From Primula veris (taxonomy: Eukaryota > Streptophyta > Magnoliopsida > Ericales > Primulaceae), in NCBI GenBank assembly GCA_963682055.1, contig OY821742.1:9455752-9519751 (forward strand): a DNA stretch of 64,000 bases, given 5' to 3'. Under the pieces are notes generated by a model. It worked only from the letters and a program-made list of their open reading frames with translations, had not been told where the DNA came from and made no database searches. The position numbers and the translations under genes are program-made. Positions 48,058 through 57,743 of this stretch are shown here, in pieces. How positions within the stretch are numbered: the stretch's first letter is position 1; the number at the start of each line of letters is the position of its first letter.

Positions 48058-50432
48058 ATGGCAGACCCAGGTCCACATATTAAAGGGAGGTTGGGTATTT
48101 TACGACAGACTGGTCACATTTCTAATCAGACTTGGGATGCTGGCAGAGAAGCGGGTAGAGGAGATGCCAATAAGATTAGGGTTTATAATTATAGTTGGCA
48201 GATACCGACGCCTGAAAGGGTAGTTCAAAATATCATTAGGGCTGGTTTTTACGGTATTTACAGTATAGGTAATTATACCGTAGACCGAGGGTTGATTACA
48301 GCCTTAGTTGATAGGTGGCGTGATGAGTCGCACACGTTCCATTTTGTCGGGGGAGAGTTGGGGATATCTTTACAGGATGTAGAGATTATGCTTGGTCTGA
48401 GGGTGGATGGTCTTGCTGTGACCCGGTCGGAGCGGAATGACACGAAGGCGAGCAGGTTGGCTATGATGGAGAGTTTGTTGGGTGTTAGGCCGGCTGACAA
48501 TCAAGTCGATCAAAACTGTCTGACAGTTAGACTTGATTGGATGTTACAGACCTTCGGTGAATTACCCCCCAACCCTAGTGAGGAGCGTTTACTATATCAG
48601 TCTAGGGCTGCCATGCTATTATTACTGGCTGCACATGTGTTTTCGGATAAGAGCAGTGATCAGATTCCACTCTGGCCTCTGCCATTTCTGGAGGATTTTG
48701 ACACATGTGCTGAGTATAGTTGGGGATCAGCTCTTCTGGCCTGGTTAGAGGCTAATCTATGCAGGGTGGTACGTTGTAAGACAACCGGAGTAAGCGGGGC
48801 GGTGATGTTTCTGGATATGTGGGCGATTACCAGACTACTGCCGGTTAGACCGTGTGAAGAGCTGCCGGAAGATGTCGAGCCATCGGAGGGCTTGCCTAGG
48901 TTCCCCCTCGGTTACAGGTATGATATTTATTTAGTTTTTGAATTGGATTTGCTTTTTTATATTATTGTGTCATCTATCATTTACTTAGCTGCCGGTTATA
49001 TTTATTGTTTATCGGTTTTTATTTGTATATTACAGATGGAAGATGTGGAGGCAAACTAACCTTACGCCATATGTCTACGGACATAATGTGGTCCACATAC
49101 GTGACCAGTTTGACAATATGTCGCCTGAACAGGTAAATTTTAATTTTCGTATTATATGTAACTTACGTATTATATGTTGTATATGTTTGCATTTGTCTTA
49201 TGTGCGCAGAATTTATTACTCGTCTATTTTTAAACCATTGTTTATATATTCTACTTTTGCTGATAACAGATAGTGTGGCAACCTTACGGGGATCTCAATC
49301 AGTATCCGGAATACTGCACGCGGGGCCGTTATATGTGGCATTGTTCTGTGCCTCTCATTTGTAATGAGAAGATTGAGTACCACCCCGCGGACAGGTTCAT
49401 GAGACAGTTCGGTTTTGTGCAGCGGGTCCCTACATATATTTGGAAACCCAGACATGGTCACGGCAAGGATAGAAGATATGGGATTGGGCAAAAACACGAC
49501 TGGCCTTTACTAACCAGAGAATTTATAGCCGTGTGGAATGACCGCCACACCCGTCTTATTAACGGCGAATATGGCACGGGGACGTCACCGGGTTACATGA
49601 AATGGTATAGAGAGCGGACCCGCATCTTCATAAACCCACCTGAACTTGCCCCGCCATCTCACGGTTTCCGGGAGCATACAGGGTTGTTCAGTAAAATGGT
49701 AACAACTAATTAAAGTTCATTAATATTTGATTGTTATTTTTCTGTTTGTATATTTCAATACTTATAAAATCGTTTTTGATTGGTTTTTTTTTTCAGAAAG
49801 CGGTATTGCGCCGAAATTTCAAATCATTCAAACAGCATAAATTGAAAACGGAAGTGGACTTACTACGAAAGGACTTCGCTGAAATGGGATTGAATCCGTA
49901 CGGGTCAGCTGATGAACAGTCGGATGGGGAGGATGACGATGACGACGACGACGACGACGATGGTGATGACGACCTACGTTACGACCCAAGAAATTACACT
50001 AGGTCGGCAAGTTGTCGGCGTCCCGACGAAAGAGGCAGAGGGGAAGGCGAATCTAGTAGCGGCGGTAGAAGAACCAGTGGAGGTCGACCCCCGACTACAG
50101 ATCAGGGTCCGGGTCCGAGTTCAAGCGGTCATGGTCGTCGTGCTTCTTTTGCTGGGTCGGGCTACGTTCAGGATGATGTCCCGTTCGAGCATCATCCTAG
50201 TCATCAGTCAACCGACAGTTGGAGTCGAGGGTTGACAGTTACATCCCACGAGCGTGCGCCGCATCCAGAATCGCAGCAGCGACAAAGACGGCGTACGGAG
50301 CTAAACGAAATCGAAGAGTCTGCTGAGCCGTCATCCGATAGATTAACATCGGCGGGAAAGATGCTCCCTATGTCCAACTTTAAAACATTTAGTCGTTACA
50401 AAAAAAAAAAAATGCACTGTTTTTGTATTTGA
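48058..50432 (+). CDS. plant mobile domain (PMD) protein of the MULE, four exons, intact
   Basis: Exons 48058-48917, 49036-49132, 49270-49698, 49797-50432 join in frame to about 673 aa. Start chosen at MADPGPHIKGRLGIL. Exon 1 has typical PMD features: TFHFVGGELGISLQDVEIML, LGLRVDG, then RAAMLLLLAAHVFSD and SGAVMFLDMWAITRL; exons 2 and 3 continue with RWRQ-like KMWRQTN, IVWQPYG and FVQRVPTYIWKP. The C-terminal exon is a basic segment, then an Asp run (about 50 bp of GAC/GAT near 49,932-49,970), then a disordered Ser/Gly/Arg-rich tail. PMD proteins include the Arabidopsis silencing factors MAIN and MAIL1 and many transposon-carried relatives; a nuclear role is likely. It precedes the transposase gene on the same strand. 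The last codons run through a poly-A stretch, so the very end is less sure. Confidence 0.9.
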
Positions 50433-50628
50433 TTTCTATGTTTGATTTGTCAGTTTTATTATTAGCTAGGGTTGGAATATTATAAATTCGTAGGTTTAAT
50501 TTGATTTCTATGTTTGATTTGTACGTTATAATTTCGTAAGTTTAATTTGATTCGTATGTTTGATTTGTATGTTTTAGGGTAAAAAATATTCTGTATTTTA
50601 ATTGATATGACCAATATTGAGTTTTTAC

Positions 50629-51246
50629 AAACCCTAAACCCTAAACCCTAAACCCTAAACCCTAAACCCTAAACCCTAAACCCTAAATTCTAAACCCTAA
50701 ACCCTAAATTACAAACCCTAACCCCTAAACCTTGAACACTAAACCCTAAATTACAAACCCTAAACCCTAAATTCTAAACCCTGAAACCTAAACCCTAAAT
50801 TACAAACCCTAACCCCTAAACCCTAAACCCTAAATTACAAACCACAAACCCTAAACCATAAACCCTAAAATCTAAACCCTAAACCCTAAACCCTAATTTA
50901 CAAACCCTAACCCTTAACCCTAAACCCTAAATTACAAACCATAAACCCTAAACCCTAAACCCTAAAATCTAAACCCTAAACCCTAAACCCTAATTTTACA
51001 AACCCTAACCCCTAAACCCTAAACCCTAAATTACAAACCCTAAACCCTAAACCCTAAACCCTAAAATCTAAACCCTAAACCCTAATTTACAAACCCTAAC
51101 CCCTAAACCCTAAACCCTAAATTACAAACCATAAACCCTAAACCCTAAACCCTAAACCCTAAAATCTAAACCCTAAGGGAATTTACAAACCCTAACCCTT
51201 AACCCCTAAATTACAAACCCTAAACCCTAAACCCTAAACCCCTAAA
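50629..51246 (+). repeat. telomere-like (CCCTAAA)n array inside the MULE
   Basis: About 620 bp of CCCTAAA units (Arabidopsis-type telomere repeat, C strand), with interspersed variants such as CCCTAAATTACAAA, CCCTAACCC and CCCTAAAATCTAAA that themselves recur and give a loose higher-order period. It lies between the PMD stop and the transposase promoter. Confidence 0.95.
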
Positions 51247-51271
51247 AACTAAATATTCTGAAATATACATA

Positions 51272-51380
51272 CAAACCGTACATTTAATGTACGGTTTGTA
51301 CAAATTTCATGCAAACCGTACATTAAATGTACGGTTTGCTTGTTTTATGTGCAAACCGTAAAAGTAATGTACGGTTTGCA
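51272..51380. repeat. three palindromes upstream of the transposase gene
   Basis: CAAACCGTACATT(T/A)AATGTACGGTTTG-type sites at 51272-51299 and 51311-51339, and a changed third at 51351-51379. The text just before them (AATATTCTGAAATATAC at 51,253) resembles the inner part of the terminal repeat. Confidence 0.9.
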
Positions 51381-51458
51381 CCCCTGATTTGAGCAGCGAC
51401 GTTTTACGAATGTACTTTTTACACGGAATCACCGTTAATAACGTAAAAAAAAAATAAA

Positions 51459-51846
51459 CTACAAACCGTAAAAGTAATATACGGTTTGTAGTGTAAATTA
51501 CATTGGATACCATATCTATCAAAATAATTCCGACAACACATTATCACTTTTGAATTATTATGACTTGACAACCCTATCCGAAAATGACTACTCAATGCAT
51601 TATTAAAGTTTCGAAATGACTACTCCAAAAAAAACACTACAACCCGTAAAAGTAATATACGGTTTGTAGTGTAAATTACATTGGATACCATATCTATCAA
51701 AATAATTCCGACAACACCTTATCACTTTTGAATTATTATGATTTGACAACCCTATCCGAAAATGACTACTCAATGCATTATTAAAGTTTCGAAATGACTA
51801 CACCAAAAATTCACTACAAACCGTAAAAGTAATCTACGGTTTGTAG
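51459..51846 (+). repeat. ~178-bp tandem duplication with a palindrome at each boundary, transposase promoter
   Basis: Palindromes CTACAAACCGTAAAAGTAAT...ACGGTTTGTAG at 51459-51491, 51637-51669 and 51814-51846 are separated by near-identical 145-bp segments (CCATATCTATCAAAATAATT; CCGAAAATGACTACTCAATG). Confidence 0.93.
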
Positions 51847-51858
51847 TGTAAACTTACC

Positions 51859-51867
51859 CTATAAATA
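51859..51867 (+). promoter_or_regulatory. probable TATA box of the transposase gene
   Basis: CTATAAATA lies just after the last palindrome and 118 bp before the start codon, a fitting distance for a plant core promoter. Confidence 0.65.
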
Positions 51868-51984
51868 TGACTCAATTTTGCCAATTCTAACAAACCATAA
51901 AATCAAACACAAACACATTTCGGAAATATCTAAAAAAATCCTCATTTCTCCCCAATAAAATATACAAACAAACACTTTTCGAAA

Positions 51985-54681
51985 ATGAATTACAACTATG
52001 GTTATGACAACAACCAATGGAATAACAACAACAATGCGAATTCATCCAGTGGCTCAAACGATGAGCTAACTGATTATTCGGAGCACTTTGAAGTTGATGA
52101 ATTGACTTGGGAAACAAGGGATGAAATGCTTGCTGATCTTGCTGATGTGGCTGGAAATTGGGGTTTCATCCTTACGATTTGTAGGTCTGGAGGGGGTGAT
52201 GGGAGCAGAACACCGTATGTTGATATTGTGTGTGATAAATCGGGGGTTTACGAAAAAAAGAAACCATCTTCCGTAAAATCAGGTACAAAGAAAAAAGACT
52301 GTCCATTTTTCATTAAAGGTTACGTAGTTAATGGTGAATGGATGTGTCACGTAGAAAATGGACAACATAACCACCCACCTCCAACTTACCTCCAAGATCA
52401 AGCACGACGTGCTCGTTTAACCCAAGATGAAAAAGAAATTGTTAAAACTTTAATGCAAAGTAGTTTTAAAGTTGGTGCAATATTAGAGGCCATTAAAAAT
52501 AGAAATCCTGACAATGTATCAAACACTAAAACGATACATAATTTTTTGGCCGGACTGAAATTTAAAGAACGAGATGGTAGAAACCCGACACAGGAACTTT
52601 TTAATTTGTTGGATAGACATCGCTACACATTCTACTATAATATGAACCCATCAACCCATTGCCTTGAGAACTTGTTTTTTGCACACCCCGATTCTATAAG
52701 GATGTTCAAAGCTTTTCCTGATGTCTTGTTAATGGATTGTACATATAGGACAAACCGTTTTAATATGTCATTTCTAGAAGTCGTAGGAATGACATCAACG
52801 AACCAAACATATTGTTTAGGTTTTGTTTTCATGAGTGACGAGACACAAGAAAGTTATATATGGGCATTGGAAAAATTTAAAGTTACATTGGAGGGGTGTA
52901 TACTACCTAGGGTGTTTGTAACCGACAGGGAAATGGCCTTATCAAATGCTTTATCCGTTGTTTTTCCCGACTCTCATCATATTTTGTGCACTTTTCATAT
53001 TGCAAAAAATGTTTTGAAAAACTGCCGTAAAAAGATCCCTGACGAGGAGTGGCAAACGTTTCTAGATGATTGGGGTTTATTGGTTGATTCTGAGTCGATA
53101 GAGGAGTACAATTATAACCGAACTAATTTCAATACCTCTTACAAATCGTACCCTGCTGTGATTAAGTATGTAGACAAGCTTTTAAATGATTATGCTGAAA
53201 AGTTTGTTGCATGCTATACCAACCACACAACACATCTAGGTAACAGAACTAGCAATCGAGCCGAACAACAACATGCTAAGCTGAAAAGATCCCTTTCCAC
53301 AAATACTGGCACGCTTGAAACTGTTTGGGTAGAGGTGAATAGAATTCTAGAAAAACAGTTTGAGGATATTACGACGAAGTTGGATAAATGCAAGTCTTAT
53401 TTTCCACATTCTGAAAAAATGCCTCTATTTATAAATCTTAGGTCGTATATCACACACTATGCCTTTGATTTATTATTCCAAGAACACAAAAAATGTAGTG
53501 GCCAGGCTGATGAGAATTGTTCTTGCGGTTTTAAATTGTCTCACGGTTTACCTTGTCATCATATTATGAGTGAACATATTTTATTCGGGAAGCCTCTTCC
53601 TCTAGAATATATTCATCCATTCTGGAAAAAATTAGACGTAATTGATGATAATGGGAACACCGATGATTATGGGGTAGAGGGTGATCTAGAAGAGTTTAAA
53701 AGTGTTTATGCTAGCAAAACGAATGTTGAAAAATGGCGTATGAAAACACAACTCCGAGAGATAACCGTACCAGCCAGAACATCCGTCAGTGACCCCGAAG
53801 TGAGAGCAAATAGGGGGAGACCTAGAAAAGGCGACAAATCTAGTAAGAGGGATAAGTCGGGATGGGAGTATGTGGAGGAACAGAGTGCTGGTGCTAGTAG
53901 GGACAAGGGTAAAGGCAAGGCGGATGAAACACCGGAGGTAAGGGTAAACCCAACTAGGAGGCCGCGAAACCAGAACCCTAAACCCACCCCCAATAGGCCA
54001 ACCTTCCTGTACAGTGACCAAATATGGGTCATGTTACATAGTTACATCGAAACAGTTTATGATGTGCGTGGGGATGGTAACTGTGGGTTCCGGGTACTTG
54101 CAAATGCGACGGGTAAACAGAATGGGGAAGATGATTGGTACGCGATAAGATGTGAGTTGTTTCAAGAGCTGCAGCAAATGAAAGGTGTTTATTATGAGCT
54201 GTTTGAGAATTTTGACTTTGAAGCTTACCGGTATGATTACATTTTATCAAGTTTAAATTTTTATCATCCTACAGATCCCGCACCTATTGACAAATGGATG
54301 AGATTTCCGTCTTATGGGTTTTTAATTGCTTCTCATTACAATATGCCAATTGTATTGTTGTCCTTATGGGAAAATCAAAATGGAGGGGTAAACGTGTGGA
54401 ACAGTACTTTTTTACCGCTTTATACTGGTCCGCCTCAGGGAACGACATATTACATCCCGACTGTAATGGTGTTCGTCAACAGTTGTCACTATGCTCAGGT
54501 TATTCCTAAAGAAGGGATCTTCCCAATGCCAGGAATTATAGCACGGTGGGAACAAACACGCACTGAGGCAGCTGCGCCATGGAAGGAACTTTTTCGACCA
54601 AATTTCAAATTATATCTGGCGCTGAAAAAGCAATCGGGAAAGAAAAAAGCAAATGAAGAACCTATAGACCTAAGTCCATAA
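51985..54681 (+). CDS. MULE transposase fused to a C-terminal OTU-type cysteine protease, 898 aa, intronless, intact
   Basis: Order: N-terminal Asn-rich leader; FAR1/WRKY-GCM1-type zinc-binding DNA-binding region (about residues 55-130, with VCDKSG, KKDCPFFIKG, GQHNHP); MULE transposase domain with the DDE triad at D251 (LLMDCTYRTNRF), D314 (VTDREMALSNA) and E427 (NRAEQQHAK); SWIM zinc finger from C512 (CSCGFKLSHGLPCHHI); a basic linker with AT-hook-like NRGRPRKGD; then an OTU domain with DGNCGFR (D697, C700) and the late His (CHYAQV, H835). OTU enzymes cleave ubiquitin chains; whether this one does is inference. All catalytic residues I can check are present. Expected action: nuclear cut-and-paste at the element's termini. 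The single long frame of nearly 2.7 kb without stop argues that it is under recent selection. Confidence 0.95.
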   Translation: MNYNYGYDNNQWNNNNNANSSSGSNDELTDYSEHFEVDELTWETRDEMLADLADVAGNWGFILTICRSGGGDGSRTPYVDIVCDKSGVYEKKKPSSVKSGTKKKDCPFFIKGYVVNGEWMCHVENGQHNHPPPTYLQDQARRARLTQDEKEIVKTLMQSSFKVGAILEAIKNRNPDNVSNTKTIHNFLAGLKFKERDGRNPTQELFNLLDRHRYTFYYNMNPSTHCLENLFFAHPDSIRMFKAFPDVLLMDCTYRTNRFNMSFLEVVGMTSTNQTYCLGFVFMSDETQESYIWALEKFKVTLEGCILPRVFVTDREMALSNALSVVFPDSHHILCTFHIAKNVLKNCRKKIPDEEWQTFLDDWGLLVDSESIEEYNYNRTNFNTSYKSYPAVIKYVDKLLNDYAEKFVACYTNHTTHLGNRTSNRAEQQHAKLKRSLSTNTGTLETVWVEVNRILEKQFEDITTKLDKCKSYFPHSEKMPLFINLRSYITHYAFDLLFQEHKKCSGQADENCSCGFKLSHGLPCHHIMSEHILFGKPLPLEYIHPFWKKLDVIDDNGNTDDYGVEGDLEEFKSVYASKTNVEKWRMKTQLREITVPARTSVSDPEVRANRGRPRKGDKSSKRDKSGWEYVEEQSAGASRDKGKGKADETPEVRVNPTRRPRNQNPKPTPNRPTFLYSDQIWVMLHSYIETVYDVRGDGNCGFRVLANATGKQNGEDDWYAIRCELFQELQQMKGVYYELFENFDFEAYRYDYILSSLNFYHPTDPAPIDKWMRFPSYGFLIASHYNMPIVLLSLWENQNGGVNVWNSTFLPLYTGPPQGTTYYIPTVMVFVNSCHYAQVIPKEGIFPMPGIIARWEQTRTEAAAPWKELFRPNFKLYLALKKQSGKKKANEEPIDLSP

Positions 54682-54689
54682 TCGTTTTT

Positions 54690-55515
54690 TTATTTTTAAT
54701 TTTATGTAAATTACTATTTTTTCCAATTTGTTGTAAATTTATATGATGTAAACAAATGTTTAATAAATTTGTTTTATGAAATTTAGTTCTATGAAATTTT
54801 GTTGTAAATTTTGTTTAATTTTGTTGTAAATTTTGTTGTAAATTTTGTTTAATAAATTTGTTTTATGAAATTTATAAGTTGATATTCATGTTTGCATATT
54901 GAGTTAATTTATTTTATGAAATTTATATAATTTATGATTGTTTCATTCAATAAAATTGACGATTGACACCAAATTGACGACTTAGTTAATGTTTCATATT
55001 GCGTTACACAAGTGTTAAAAACAAACCAAATGTACTTCACAAAAATTGAGAGATTGTTAGAATATTAGTAATTTATTTTATGTATAATTTAAAAAAAAAG
55101 GTATTTAGTTTTTTTATTAAAAAACAAATCATGTTTAATTTGAAACAAATATTCAGTATTTTAATTTTAATTAGTAGAATTTTAATTTATGTAAAAAGAG
55201 TAATTTACATAAAATTAAAAATAAAAAACTGATTATTGACACCAAAACTTCTCAAAAATTGACAATTTAGTTAATCATTCAATAAATATCAACTTATACA
55301 ATTGACAAAAATATAACATGACCCAAAAATATAAAATTTATCAAATCAACTTTTTTTGTGTAAATTTGTGTAAATTTTGTGTTTATTTTGAGAATTTGTT
55401 AGAATATTGGTACTTTATTTTATGTAAAATTTTAAAAATAAGGCATTTAGTTTTTTTATTAAAAAAAAAATCATATTTAATTTGAAAAAATTATTCAGTA
55501 TTTTAATTTAAATTA
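54690..55515. repeat. AT-rich repeats at the right end of the MULE
   Basis: TTGTTGTAAATTTTGTTTAA and TTTGTTTTATGAAATTTA recur at 54,730-54,880. A ~115-bp segment at about 55,050-55,165 repeats at about 55,398-55,512 (GGCATTTAGTTTTTTTATTAA). TTTTAATTTTATGTAAATTAC near 54,695 also has an inverted copy near 55,199. No gene. Confidence 0.8.
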
Positions 55516-55563
55516 TTTCATTTTTTTTTTAATTTTTAAAGCAATTTTTCTGAAAAACACACA

Positions 55564-55631
55564 GAGACCGTAGATTAAATCTACGGTCTCAGCGTTTTTT
55601 CAGAAATATTGTAGTGTTTTAAGCTCACCTC
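55564..55631 (-). repeat. right terminal inverted repeat of the MULE, with one palindrome
   Basis: Reverse complement of the left terminus. Contains GAGACCGTAGATTAAATC...GGTCTC at 55564-55590, the same palindrome family as the left end. Confidence 0.88.
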
Positions 55632-55877
55632 ATTGGTTTTATGGTCAGTTTAGCTTAATATATCATTCACTAAAACTAATACCACGTATAGATGGTATTG
55701 CGAATGATGTATTTTGATGAGATTTGATGTCCAATAATACCCACATGCTTCACCAATGCTAATTAGGAGGCACACGCTACACTAAAAAATTCATTTACCA
55801 ATATTTTATTTTTTGAAAACTGATTGTAAAGTGAGTGTCGTTAAATTTAAGCAATAGAATATCAATTAGAGAAATGA

Positions 55878-56921
55878 TATAGCTATCCAAAAAACTTATA
55901 CAAAAACCTTACCCGCTGATGTGGCTGGTTAAATGTACCAATCATTTTTGTTTCGATATTGAAATCATATTTTCATGGGTAAATTTTGGATTGGACCATG
56001 AAAACAAAAGTATTTAAGGATTTGTCCATGAAACTGAAACTAATTAAGAATTGGTCAATTTCTCCTAACTAACCAATAAAAATGTAAAAAATCAGAAAAA
56101 ATAAAAAAATTCCAGAAAATAAAATTGCAAAAATGAAAAATTCCAAAAAAAAATGAAAAAATTCAAAAAAAATAAAAGAGTCAAAACCCCGAAAAAACAC
56201 GATTTTTTTAAAAAAAAATCCCAAATAATCAACAAAAATCCAAAAACGCAAAAAAAAAACAGTCTGAATCATTTTGGATTATTTTAAAAACAGTCTGAAC
56301 CATTTTAAGTCATTTTTAAAAACAGTATGAACCATTTTAAGTTATTTTTAAAAACAGTCTGAACAAAAAATAGTCTGAACTATTTTAAGTCATTTATAAA
56401 ACAGTCTGAACCAAAAACAGTTGAACCAAAACAGTCTGAAAACTAAACAGTCTGAAAACTAAACAGTCTGAAAACTAAACAGTCTGAAAAATAAAATTGA
56501 CTCTATTCTTCTCTCTCCTCCCATTGGAGAAAGAGATATGTATGTATGTATGTATATATATATATCTGTGTATACAGTAAATATAAATTATAATACCAAA
56601 GATCTAATCTAATGGATGCTGGTATATCGGCTCCTACGAGTGATTGAGAACTTGGAAGTCAATTTATGATGCTTCATAGAGATATTCGAACTTGGAACTG
56701 TGTATATATATATAGATATAGATATCTATATCTGTGTGTATATATATATATATATACAAAAATATAGATATAGATATACATATATATACACATAGATATA
56801 TACAAATGTACACAGGTGGAGGTGGAGCAGCAGGCCGCTGGCAACGACGAGAGGGATGAGGAGCGAACCTCCGACGGCAGCAGCGGAGGTGGAGGGAACG
56901 GTGGAGGAGCGGCAGCAAAAT

Positions 56922-56965
<44 letters not shown>

Positions 56966-57261
56966 TATATACGGAGGTTTTTTATTAGGAGGTTTTTTAG
57001 AGAGAGAGAGTGATAAATTAGATAAATAAAAAGAATTGATAGAGATTTTATATTTAATTATTAATGGACCAATACTTAATTAGTTTTAGAAATAATGGAT
57101 CAATCATTAATTAAATTTTATAGCCGGACCAATCATTAAATAGTTTTGTTTTCATGGTTCAATCATTAATTTTCTCTATTTTCATTTAATCCATAATTGA
57201 TCCACCTAGTCCGTCACGTCAGCGGGTAAGATTTTTGGGTAAATTTTTTAGATGGCTATAG
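55878..57261. mobile_element. non-autonomous element with ~55-bp inverted termini and an internal GC-rich segment
   Basis: Left end TATAGCTATCCAAAAAAC ... CCTTACCCGCTGATGTGGC pairs with the right end GTCAGCGGGTAAGATTTTTG ... AGATGGCTATA. Inside: repeats of AAAACAGTCTGAACCATTTT and CTAAACAGTCTGAAAA (56,255-56,495), several (TA)n tracts, and a 110-bp GC-rich block at about 56,808-56,920. No transposase. I could not find a clear target duplication, so the superfamily is open. Confidence 0.72.
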
Positions 57262-57743
57262 TAATACTCTGGTAATTAATCTTGTTACTAAATTATAATT
57301 AAAATTTAACGATACTTAGTTTACCAACAAAATGGAGTTTTTGGATCATGAAGTCTGATCTCATGCTTTTTATCCAACAAACAAAAGTGCTTTGTAGTAT
57401 AGTAGGATAGAGATATTAACGAAGAGCAATGAACTCTGCATAATGTAGGATATATTAGGGTATAGTAGCATAATTTTTTATTTAATTTTGCTAATAGTAG
57501 GATATAGTAGGATATGGTAGCATACTGTACAAGTCACTCTTTGGAAATCGGTTGGTCTAAATGGAGTAAATTCGAACCTGAAAACTGCATGTAGAAGTGA
57601 ATATAGGCCTGTGTGTTCTTATATATTTAAACCAAGCCACATCTTTATAAATGAACGAAATCCATCTTGTACCACTATCAGGAAGACCATAATTTAAACA
57701 ATCAACTCTATAGAAGAAAAAAACATTGCCAACTTCAAACTTG
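57262..57743 (+). promoter_or_regulatory. upstream region of the intact P450
   Basis: Contains TAGTAGGATATAGTAGGATA-type short repeats at 57,395-57,520. From about 57,515 to 57,718 it is homologous to 19,165-19,325 in front of the pseudogene, so it marks the duplicated promoter/5' UTR. Confidence 0.55.

Larger units (their letters stand above)
46041..55631 (+). mobile_element. complete two-gene MULE (Mutator-like DNA transposon), 9591 bp
   Basis: Starts GAGGTTGGATTAATTAAC and ends with the reverse complement of GAGGTGAGCTTAAAACAC. About 68 bp of imperfect inverted terminus run from there into a shared palindrome. The 9-bp target duplication ATTGGTTTT is perfect (46032-46040 and 55632-55640), the size typical of Mutator. 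Inside are an intact plant-mobile-domain gene and an intact MULE transposase fused to an OTU domain, both on the plus strand, plus three kinds of repeats. Both coding regions are open, so the element may be recent or still able to move. Confidence 0.95.

Noticed and set aside
49912..50235. 107-aa frame rich in Met/Thr/Val overlapping PMD exon 4
   Set aside because: Shadow frame of the Asp run and low-complexity tail.
50629..51246. True chromosome end
   Set aside because: Genes and transposon terminus continue on both sides, and the repeats are degenerate.
56664..56966. 100-aa Ile/Tyr-rich minus-strand frame
   Set aside because: Translation of (TA)n tracts around the GC-rich block.
57726..57743. 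Earlier start for the intact P450
   Set aside because: The upstream codon is TTG, not ATG; MELLPSYY at 57744 gives the usual membrane anchor.
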